From Conyzicola lurida (lineage in GTDB: Bacteria; Actinomycetota; Actinomycetes; Actinomycetales; Microbacteriaceae), in contig NZ_JACHMJ010000001.1 of NCBI RefSeq assembly GCF_014204935.1, positions 1,736,001 to 1,800,000 on the forward strand: a stretch of 64,000 nucleotides of DNA, given 5' to 3'. Each line of letters starts with the position of its first letter. The first letter of the stretch is position 1. Below are positions 9,741 to 16,611 of this stretch, piece by piece. Below the pieces are notes generated by a model that searched no databases, had not been told where the DNA came from, and saw only the letters and a list, made by a program, of their open reading frames with translations. The position numbers and the translations under genes were made by a program.

Positions 9741-10453
9741 TTCCCGCCGCCGTGCTCGTCGTCATCCCCGCCCGTGACGAGGAGGCCCTCGTGGCCCGCT
9801 GCCTCGACTCCGTGACCGAGGCGACGCGGGTGCTGCACGCCCGCTACCCCGACCTCGCGGTCTCGGTGCTCGTGGTGGCCGACTCCTGCCTCGACGCGAC
9901 CGCGCGGATCGCGCGCGGCTACCCCGGGGTCGAGGTGCTCGAGATCGACGCGGCGAACGTCGGGATCGCCCGTGCCACCGGCGTGCGGCAGCTGCTCGCG
10001 TCATCCGGCCCCCTCGCCGACCGGCTGTGGATCGCCAACACCGACGCCGACTCCGTCGTGCCGCGCCGCTGGCTTCTCGAACAGGTGGAGCTCGCCGAGA
10101 GCGGCCACCGGCTCGTCGTCGGCACCGTGTCCCCCGACCTGGCCGACCTCAGCCCCGCGCAGGTGTCCGCGGTCAGGGCCAGCCAGCCCGACGGCGTGCC
10201 GATCGCCAACGGCCACGTGCACGGCGCCAACCTCGGCCTGCGCGCCGACGTCTACCTCGAGGCGGGCGGCTTCACCGGCCTGCCCGAGCACGAGGACGTC
10301 GCCCTGGTCGACCGCTGCGTGGCGCTCGGCGTCGTGCCGCACGCCAGCAACCGCGCCGACGTGCTCACCTCCGGCAGACAGGTCGGGCGCACCCCGGGCG
10401 GATTCGCCCGGTACCTGCGCGTCGATCTGCTGGCCGAACCGGCACCCCTGTAA
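9737..10453 (+). CDS. Family 2 glycosyltransferase
   Basis: A 238-residue GT-A enzyme with VVIPARDEEALVARCLDS (9-26), VLVVADSCLDAT for nucleotide-sugar binding, and IANTDADSVV with the DxD-type metal motif at 103-105. A later GANLGLRADVYLEAGGF and LPEHEDVALVDR are typical of GT2 acceptor/base regions. There is no membrane helix, so it acts in the cytoplasm or at its edge. The ATGA overlap with the PIG-L/methyltransferase gene makes it the third member of the operon. Donor and acceptor are unknown. Confidence 0.88.
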   Translation: MIPAAVLVVIPARDEEALVARCLDSVTEATRVLHARYPDLAVSVLVVADSCLDATARIARGYPGVEVLEIDAANVGIARATGVRQLLASSGPLADRLWIANTDADSVVPRRWLLEQVELAESGHRLVVGTVSPDLADLSPAQVSAVRASQPDGVPIANGHVHGANLGLRADVYLEAGGFTGLPEHEDVALVDRCVALGVVPHASNRADVLTSGRQVGRTPGGFARYLRVDLLAEPAPL

Positions 10454-10474
10454 CCCCCAAGGAAAGGAAAAACA

Positions 10475-11029
10475 ATGTCCACCATCGAACGCAATGTCCA
10501 GGCCCCCGCCGACGGAGGCGCCAAGCCCACCCGTCGCCAGAACGCCGAGAAGGGCTTCACCGCCTCGAAGATCCTCGTCGAGAGCATGCAGCGCGTCCAC
10601 GTCGACCTGATCGAACTGCACCTGCAGGGAAAGCAGGCGCACTGGAACGTCGTCGGCAAGAACTTCCGCGACCTGCACCTGCAGCTCGACGAGATCGTCG
10701 AGGAGGTGCGCGAATTCAGCGACACCGTCGCCGAGCGCCTGCGCGCCCTGCACGCCGTGCCGGACGGACGCAGCGACACCGTCGCGGCCGGAACCAGCCT
10801 GCCCGAGTACCCGAACGGCGAGATCGACACCGCGGACACCGTCGACCTGATTACCCAGCGCCTCGAAGCTACGGTCGGTACCATGCGGGAAGTGCACGAC
10901 GACGTGGACGACGAAGACCCCACGAGCGCCGACATCCTGCACGGCATCATCGAGCGCCTCGAGCAGTTCGCCTGGATGGTCTCCGCCGAGAACCGCAAGC
11001 CCGCTACATCACCCTCGAAGAAAGGCTGA
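10475..11029 (+). CDS. dps: Dps-family ferritin-like DNA-binding/iron storage protein
   Basis: A 184-residue Dps protein that oxidises and stores iron and shields DNA during stress. The family core is clear: VDLIELHLQGKQAHWNVVGK with ferroxidase His56, FRDLHLQLDE, and FSDTVAERLRAL with Asp83 and Glu87. The N-terminus (about 25 residues, Lys/Arg-containing) and the C-terminal PATSPSKKG tail are basic extensions that could contact DNA, as in other actinobacterial Dps proteins. A strong AAGGAAAGG lies 7 nt before the ATG. It is followed within 4 bp by a GH15 gene. Confidence 0.93.
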   Translation: MSTIERNVQAPADGGAKPTRRQNAEKGFTASKILVESMQRVHVDLIELHLQGKQAHWNVVGKNFRDLHLQLDEIVEEVREFSDTVAERLRALHAVPDGRSDTVAAGTSLPEYPNGEIDTADTVDLITQRLEATVGTMREVHDDVDDEDPTSADILHGIIERLEQFAWMVSAENRKPATSPSKKG

Positions 11030-11033
11030 CCGA

Positions 11034-12833
11034 TTGGCACGCCGCACCACCGCCCCGCCCGCCAGCAGAGACTCCGGATACGTGGATCTGCGTTCGTACG
11101 GGGCGATCGGTGACGGCCGTACCGTCGCTCTGATCGCCGAGGACGGCTCCGTCGACTGGCTGCCGATCCCGAGTCTCGACTCGATACCGGTGTTCGCCCG
11201 GCTGCTCGACGCCGACGGGGGCGGAGCCATCGCGCTCGCCCCCGTCGAGCCGTTCACGGTGAAGCGCCGCTACGTACCGGCGACCAACGTGCTCGAGACC
11301 ACGTTCACCACGGATTCCGGCGTGGCCCGGGTCACCGACGCTCTCGTCACCGGCGTCGCGGGTCGCCTGCCGTGGGTGGAGCTCGCCCGCCGCATCGAGG
11401 GTGTCGACGGCGACGTGAAGTTCCGCTGGAAGGTCGCACCCGGCTCCCGCCTCGGCAGTGCCTCCCCGTGGATCGACGTCACGACGCACGGCCAGGTCAT
11501 CCGCATCGACGGCGTCACGATCGCCGTGCGCGGCATCGACAACGGCGCCCGCCGCAGCGGCAACCAGGCGATCGCCGGCACCTTCACCACCGCGGCCGGT
11601 TCGCTGCACCAGGTCACGGTGGTCGGCACCTCGAACGAACCGCTGCACCTGCCCGACCCCGGCAATGTCGACCGCGGGATCGACCGTACGATCGAGAACT
11701 GGCGCGCCTGGTCGCGGGAGTTCAACTACGACGGCCCGTGGTCCGACGCGGTGCAGCGCAGCGCGCTCGCCCTCAAGCTCCTGATCTTCAGCCCCACCGG
11801 CGCGATCGCGGCGGCCGCCACCACCTCGCTGCCCGAGTCCCTCGCCGGCGGCAAGAACTGGGACTACCGGTTCGCCTGGGTGCGCGACCTCGCCTACACG
11901 GTGACGGCGCTCATCCGCTTCGGACTGCGCGAGGAGACGCACGGCTCGGTCTCCTGGCTGCTGCGCACGATCCGGGACAACGGCCCCGACCTGCACGTCT
12001 TCTACACGCTCGACGGCGACGTGCCGTCGGGCGTCGAAGAACACGACATGGCCGGATGGCGCGGCAACAAGCCCGTCGTCACGGGAAACCCCGCGGGCGG
12101 CCAGCTGCAGCTCGGCGTCTACGGCGACCTCTTCGACGTGATGCGGCGCTACGTCGAGGCCGGCAACATCCTCGACGCCGAGACCGGCCGGCTGCTCGCC
12201 GAGGTCGCCGACACCACCTGCGACGCCTGGCACCGGCAGGACCACGGCATGTGGGAACTGCCCGACGTGCACCACTACACCTCGTCGAAGATGGGCTGCT
12301 GGAGCGCCCTCGACAACGCCGTGAAACTCTGCGAACTCGGCCAGATCCCGGGCAGCGCCGCGCGCTGGGCCGCAGAGCGCGACGCCATCAAGGAGTGGGT
12401 GGAGGAGAACTGCTGGAGCGAGGAACGTCAGGCGTACACCTTCTACGCCGGCAGCGACGACCTCGACGCCTCGATCCTGCTGCACGGGCCGAGCGGCTTC
12501 GAGCGCGGGCCGCGCATGGCCTCGACGATCGACGCCATCCGCGACGAACTGGGCGCCGGACCGCTGCTCTACCGCTACAGCGGTGTGCAGGCGGAAGAGG
12601 CGACCTTCGTCTCGTGCGCGTTCTGGGCAGCGGCGGCACTCGCCTGCGTCGGACGCCAGGACGACGCGGTCGCCCTCATGGACGAACTCGTCGATCTCGG
12701 CAACGACGTCGGCCTGTACTCGGAGATGATCGACGCCGAATCGCACGCGTTCCTCGGCAACTTCCCCCAGGGGCTGAGCCACCTCGCGCTCGTCAACACG
12801 GCGATCACGATCGAGGAACTCAGCCGCGACTGA
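11034..12833 (+). CDS. Glycoside hydrolase family 15 protein (trehalase/glucoamylase-like)
   Basis: A 599-residue GH15 protein beginning at TTG 11034 behind GAAAGG. The N-terminal beta-sandwich (1-230) opens with YGAIGDGRTVALIAEDGSVDWLPIP, characteristic of actinobacterial GH15 trehalases. The (alpha/alpha)6 barrel follows with KNWDYRFAWVRDLAYTVTAL, EEHDMAGWRG, MWELPDVHHYTSSKMGCW and EEATFVSCAFWAA. Members split alpha-glucosides; the mycobacterial relative is a trehalase. Position directly behind dps suggests a stress or carbon-reserve role. The 3' end overlaps the convergent SMP-30 gene by 14 bp. Trehalose as the substrate is inference. Confidence 0.9.
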   Translation: MARRTTAPPASRDSGYVDLRSYGAIGDGRTVALIAEDGSVDWLPIPSLDSIPVFARLLDADGGGAIALAPVEPFTVKRRYVPATNVLETTFTTDSGVARVTDALVTGVAGRLPWVELARRIEGVDGDVKFRWKVAPGSRLGSASPWIDVTTHGQVIRIDGVTIAVRGIDNGARRSGNQAIAGTFTTAAGSLHQVTVVGTSNEPLHLPDPGNVDRGIDRTIENWRAWSREFNYDGPWSDAVQRSALALKLLIFSPTGAIAAAATTSLPESLAGGKNWDYRFAWVRDLAYTVTALIRFGLREETHGSVSWLLRTIRDNGPDLHVFYTLDGDVPSGVEEHDMAGWRGNKPVVTGNPAGGQLQLGVYGDLFDVMRRYVEAGNILDAETGRLLAEVADTTCDAWHRQDHGMWELPDVHHYTSSKMGCWSALDNAVKLCELGQIPGSAARWAAERDAIKEWVEENCWSEERQAYTFYAGSDDLDASILLHGPSGFERGPRMASTIDAIRDELGAGPLLYRYSGVQAEEATFVSCAFWAAAALACVGRQDDAVALMDELVDLGNDVGLYSEMIDAESHAFLGNFPQGLSHLALVNTAITIEELSRD

Positions 12834-13707
12834 CGAAGACCCGGGCGGCCCGCCCGCTGGTTCCGGTCTGCAGGGCGAAGACCGAGCCAGAGAGCGGATG
12901 CCGCTGCAGTTGTCCCTCGGTGAGGTTCTCCCGCGCGCTCGCGACGTAGAGGGTCGCGCTGTCGCCGCCGCCGAACGCCACCGACGTGAGGTTGGGCGCC
13001 GGGAACTCGTGCCGCTCGAGCTCGGTTCCCGCCCCGTCGTAGCGCACGACGACCCCGCCGCCGTAGACCGCGCCCCACAGGCAGCCCTCGGCGTCCATGG
13101 CAAGTCCGTCGTGCATCTCGCCGGTGTGGAACACCTCGACGCCCGAGATATCGCCGTCGGCGGAGTAGGCGCCGGTGTAGATCGTCTGGGTGCTCGTGTC
13201 GGTGTAGTAGATGCGGGTGCCGTCGGGCGACCACTCCAGGCCGTTCGCGGTGCCGATGCCGCCGGCGATCACGCGAGCCCCCTCGGCTGTCACGGAGTAG
13301 AACGCGCCGTCCGGCTCGCCCCGGGTGAGATCCATCGACCCGGTGACCCAGCGGCCCGCCGGGTCGACCTTGCCCTCGTTGAGCCGCAGCCCGTCGTGCG
13401 CGTGGTCGATCGCGGCCAGCTGGCGCACGATGTCCCCGGCGGCGTCGACGAGCACGACGCGGTCGCCGAGCGAGACGACGTAGCCCCTCGCCCCGTCGAG
13501 GTCGGCGAGGTGGAACGAGGCGACCGGTGCCGGCAACGCGATGACCCCGTCGTCGGAACCGTCGGCCGCGCCGTCGAGCGGGCTGCGGTGGAGGAGCCCC
13601 GCCGTGATGTCGCACCAGAGCATGGCGGGGGCGTCGGACGCGGCATCCGCCACCAGGCTCTCGCCGAGAATCGCGCGGGCAGAACGAAAGACGGTCGGAG
13701 AAGGCAT
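12820..13707 (-). CDS. SMP-30/gluconolactonase/LRE family protein
   Basis: A 295-residue six-bladed beta-propeller of the SMP-30/regucalcin type: LRLNEGKVDPAGRWVTGSMD near residue 130, IGTANGLEWSPDGTRIYYTDT, and HDGLAMDAEGCLWGAVYGGG. Conserved Asn/Asp residues in these segments bind the metal (Ca/Zn). Enzymes of this family hydrolyse sugar lactones such as gluconolactone. No signal peptide is present. It is convergent and overlapping with the GH15 gene, and diverges from an SDR gene 85 bp away, with which it might form a sugar-oxidation pair (inference). Confidence 0.9.
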   Translation of the reverse strand: MPSPTVFRSARAILGESLVADAASDAPAMLWCDITAGLLHRSPLDGAADGSDDGVIALPAPVASFHLADLDGARGYVVSLGDRVVLVDAAGDIVRQLAAIDHAHDGLRLNEGKVDPAGRWVTGSMDLTRGEPDGAFYSVTAEGARVIAGGIGTANGLEWSPDGTRIYYTDTSTQTIYTGAYSADGDISGVEVFHTGEMHDGLAMDAEGCLWGAVYGGGVVVRYDGAGTELERHEFPAPNLTSVAFGGGDSATLYVASARENLTEGQLQRHPLSGSVFALQTGTSGRAARVFVSRG

Positions 13708-13792
13708 GCCCCCAGCCCACCACGCCGCTTGTCCGGCGGCAAGCGCTTGTCAAGGTCAGGGCGAAATCAGGGGGCCGACATACGGTGGAGGA

Positions 13793-14593
13793 ATGGATCT
13801 GAAAATCGCAGGCAAAAAAGCACTCATCACCGGCGCCGACTCGGGAATCGGCTGGGAAACCGCACGCATCCTCCTCGGCGAGGGCGTGACCGTCGTCATC
13901 AGCGACAAAGACCAGGACTCGCTCGACGAAGCGGCCGCCAAGCTCGACGCCGCCGAGGGAACGCTCTTCGCCTTCGCCGCCGACGTCACGAGCGTCGAAT
14001 CGATCGCCGCGTTGGAGAAGAACGTGAGCGGTGCCGTGGGCGACATCGACATCCTCGTCCAGTCCGCGGGCATCACGGGCGCACAGGGGCTGTTTCACGA
14101 GATCGACGACGAGGGGTGGACCTCGACCCTCGAGGTCGATCTGATGGGGCCCGTACGGCTCGTGAGCGCGTTCCTTCCCGCGCTGCGGACGGGCGGCTGG
14201 GGCCGCCTCGTGTTCCTCGCCTCCGAGGACGCCGTGCAGCCGTACGACGACGAGCTGCCCTACTGCGCCGCGAAGGCCGGCATTCTCGCGCTGGCCAAGG
14301 GGCTGTCGCGCAGCTACGCCACCGAGGGCCTGCTGGTGAACGCGGTCTCCCCCGCGTTCATCCACACGCCGATGACCGACGCGATGATGGAGAAGCGTGC
14401 CGACAAGCTGGGCACCGACGTGGATGACGCGATCGAGTCGTTCCTCGACGAGGAACGCCCGTACATGGAGCTCAAGCGCCGCGGCGAGCCCGACGAGGTC
14501 GCTAACGTGATCGCGTTCCTCTGCTCGGACCTGGCCAGCTTCGTCAACGGCTCGAACTACCGCGTCGACTCGGGGTCGGTCGCGACGATCTAG
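13793..14593 (+). CDS. SDR-family NAD(P)-dependent oxidoreductase
   Basis: A 266-residue classical short-chain dehydrogenase. It has KKALITGADSGIGWETA for NAD(P) binding (TGxxxGIG), a DILVQSAGITG segment replacing the common NNAG, and catalytic YCAAKAG (Tyr-x3-Lys) preceded by VFLASEDA with the serine. The C-terminal PDEVANVIAFLCSDLASFVNGSNYRVDSG is typical. The chosen ATG has GGAGG directly upstream (1 nt spacing), unusually close. A 61-bp hairpin repeat follows. Substrate unknown; similar proteins include 3-oxoacyl-ACP reductase-like and sugar dehydrogenases. Confidence 0.9.
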   Translation: MDLKIAGKKALITGADSGIGWETARILLGEGVTVVISDKDQDSLDEAAAKLDAAEGTLFAFAADVTSVESIAALEKNVSGAVGDIDILVQSAGITGAQGLFHEIDDEGWTSTLEVDLMGPVRLVSAFLPALRTGGWGRLVFLASEDAVQPYDDELPYCAAKAGILALAKGLSRSYATEGLLVNAVSPAFIHTPMTDAMMEKRADKLGTDVDDAIESFLDEERPYMELKRRGEPDEVANVIAFLCSDLASFVNGSNYRVDSGSVATI

Positions 14594-14606
14594 CGGCTAA
14601 CGCCCG

Positions 14607-14667
14607 CGGTCCCTGAGCTTGTCTAAGGGTGCCTCGCGATGAGGCCCTTCGACGAGCTCAGGGACCG
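14607..14667. repeat. Dispersed hairpin repeat, GGTCCCTGAGCTTGTCGAAG type (copy 2)
   Basis: The left arm CGGTCCCTGAGCTTGTCTAA (from 14607) and right arm TTCGACGAGCTCAGGGACCG (ending 14667) pair almost perfectly around a ~15-nt loop. It lies between two convergent SDR genes, where it could end transcription from both sides. It is related to the element at 5334-5381. Confidence 0.8.
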
Positions 14668-14681
14668 GGTGTTGTAGCGCC

Positions 14682-15575
14682 CTAGTGCAGCGGCTCTCCG
14701 CCGCTCACGACGATGGTCTCGCCGCTCGTGTAGCTGGCCTCCTGCGAGGCGAGGTACACGTAGGTCGAGGCGATCTCGGCCGGCTGTCCGGGACGGCCGT
14801 ACGGCGTCTCCTCGCCGAAGACCTCGATCTTCTCGTTCGGCACCGAGCTCGGCTGCAGCGGCGTCCAGAACGGGCCGGGTGCGACGCCGTTGACGCGGAT
14901 GCCGTCCTGCGCGAGCTGCTGCGCCATTCCGCGCGTGAAGTTGGCGATGCCGGCCTTGGTCACCGCGTACTCGACCAGCGCGGGCGACGGGTGGAAGCCC
15001 TGCACCGACGAGGTCGTGATGATCGCGGCGCCGGGAGCGAAGTGCTTCTTTGCCGCCTTGGTCATCCAGAACATGTTGTGCACGTTGAGGCGCAGCAGGT
15101 GGTCGAAGGTCTCGGTGTCGAAGTCGTCGATGCTGTCGACGGTGGGCATCTCGCCCGCGACCATCACGAGGATGTCCAGGCCGCCGAGCTGCTCGGCCGC
15201 GTCGTCGACGACCTTGATGCTGGCCTGCTCGTCGGAGAGGTCGGCCGGCAGCTGGACGGCCTTCTGGCCCGCCTTCTCGACCCACGACGCGGTGCTGTCG
15301 CCCTCGGGCTGTTCCACGTCGAGGTAGCTCAGGGCGACGTCGGCGCCCTCGCGCGCGAACGCGATCGCGACCGCACGTCCGATGCCGGAGTCGGCGCCCG
15401 TGACGAGTGCCTTGCGACCGGCCAGACGTCCGTGGCCGATGTAGCTCTCTTCACCGTGGTCGGGCTTCGGGTCCATCGCCGGGGCGGTGCCCGTGTCGTC
15501 CTGCTGCTGCGGCTTGAACGGCGGTGCGGGGTAGAGGTCGATCGGGTTTTTGGGGCTGTAGATGTCGGATGTCAT
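14682..15575 (-). CDS. SDR-family oxidoreductase of the general-stress (YhdF/YhxC) type
   Basis: A 297-residue SDR with the long N-terminal extension of stress-related SDRs (YPAPPFKPQQQDDTG, then MDPKPDHGEESYIGHGRL) before the nucleotide site KALVTGADSGIGRAVAIAFA. It has an acidic SYLDVEQPEGDS loop, VMVAGEM in place of NNAG, and catalytic VEYAVTKAGI (Tyr-x3-Lys). The C-terminus VYLASQEASYTSGETIVVSGG is complete. The reaction is unknown. Bacillus homologues are sigmaB-controlled, but no comparable promoter was identified here. Confidence 0.9.
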   Translation of the reverse strand: MTSDIYSPKNPIDLYPAPPFKPQQQDDTGTAPAMDPKPDHGEESYIGHGRLAGRKALVTGADSGIGRAVAIAFAREGADVALSYLDVEQPEGDSTASWVEKAGQKAVQLPADLSDEQASIKVVDDAAEQLGGLDILVMVAGEMPTVDSIDDFDTETFDHLLRLNVHNMFWMTKAAKKHFAPGAAIITTSSVQGFHPSPALVEYAVTKAGIANFTRGMAQQLAQDGIRVNGVAPGPFWTPLQPSSVPNEKIEVFGEETPYGRPGQPAEIASTYVYLASQEASYTSGETIVVSGGEPLH

Positions 15576-15625
15576 TCCCCCGGTCTACCAGCGGCACCCG
15601 AATAGACCCCGATCTGCGCCCGGGC

Positions 15626-16366
15626 CTAGCTTTTGCGGTCGACCTCGGCTAGCCACGCGGAACCGCCCCGTACGTGGACGACGGGCGCGCCATCCGCATT
15701 CACTTTCGTCCTGACGCTCTCGACCGCCCGAGCGGCCGCGGAGTCGACGACCGTGTGGCCGGAGAACCCGAGGCTGCGGATGATGCCGGTGCCGTCGACC
15801 GGTTCGCCGCGCCGCTCGATGAGCACGCGCAGCAGTTGCACCTCGAGGCTCGACAACAGCACGGGCTGGCGGGCGCGCCAGACCTGGCTCGTGGCGGTAT
15901 CGAGCACGACGTCGCCGAAGACCAGGCTGGTCGGCGCGAGTCCGCTGCGGCGGAAGACGCCGCGCAACCGGCGGGTGACCTCCTCGAGGCCGAACGGCTT
16001 GGTCATGTAGTCGTCGCCGCCCGCGCCGAAGGCGGCGATGCGGTCCTCCAAGGCGGTGCGGCCGGTGAGGAAGATGACGGGGGTGTCGATGCCGCTCTCG
16101 CGCAGGCCCGTGACGACCTCGATGCCGCTCAGGTCGGGCAGCATCATGTCGAGCAGGATCGCGTCGGGGGCGAAACGGGTCGCGGCCTCGACGGCGCCCG
16201 TGCCGTTCGCCAGTGTCTCGACCTGCCAGCCCTCGAAGGTGAGGGCGAGGGTCAGCAGGTTGGTGAGCGGTTCCTCCTCGTCGATGACGAGCACCCGGTT
16301 CGGTCGCGGCGACGGGAAGGACGCGTCGATGCGGTCGATCACGCCGGTGTCGGATCCGACGGTCAC
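15626..16366 (-). CDS. Orphan OmpR-like response regulator
   Basis: A 246-residue regulator. The receiver domain (24-140) has the acidic pocket VIDEEEP, phospho-acceptor Asp73 in LLDMMLPD, FLTGRT and the lysine in YMTKPFGLEEV. The C-terminal winged helix (about 150-240) retains LLSSLEVQLLRVLIERRGEPV and the wing VVHVRGGSAWLAEV but diverges from standard OmpR recognition helices. There is no histidine kinase next to it. The GTG start shares 4 bp with the stop of a 38-codon upstream ORF, so translation may be coupled. Confidence 0.88.
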   Translation of the reverse strand: MTVGSDTGVIDRIDASFPSPRPNRVLVIDEEEPLTNLLTLALTFEGWQVETLANGTGAVEAATRFAPDAILLDMMLPDLSGIEVVTGLRESGIDTPVIFLTGRTALEDRIAAFGAGGDDYMTKPFGLEEVTRRLRGVFRRSGLAPTSLVFGDVVLDTATSQVWRARQPVLLSSLEVQLLRVLIERRGEPVDGTGIIRSLGFSGHTVVDSAAARAVESVRTKVNADGAPVVHVRGGSAWLAEVDRKS

Positions 16367-16479
16367 CAGGTCACGCTCACGCTCGTCGTCGGCGGCAGCT
16401 CGAGTGCGGCGGGGCTGACCGCCACACTCTGCTCACGCGGATCGGTGCTGACTACGGTGTTCGACACGATGACGGCCAC
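16363..16479 (-). CDS. 38-residue ORF translationally overlapping the orphan response regulator
   Basis: GTG at 16479, preceded by AAAGAGG with 6 nt spacing, opens a 38-residue frame (MAVIVSNTVVSTDPREQSVA... ending SVSVTW). Its TGA overlaps the GTG of the response regulator gene in a GTGA junction. Third positions are mostly G/C. It could be a leader peptide that couples translation, or a small functional protein. I recognise no family, and expression is unproven. Confidence 0.45.
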   Translation of the reverse strand: MAVIVSNTVVSTDPREQSVAVSPAALELPPTTSVSVTW

Positions 16480-16611
16480 GGTGTACCTCTTTCGACGGCT
16501 GGGATGCATCCAGCCTGCTCCCCCGTCGCCGGGATCGCGTCGTCCATTGAGGGGATATCCGTCTAATCCATTCGGCGTACATAGCCGTGAGTTCGCTGGG
16601 CGTGCGGCGCG

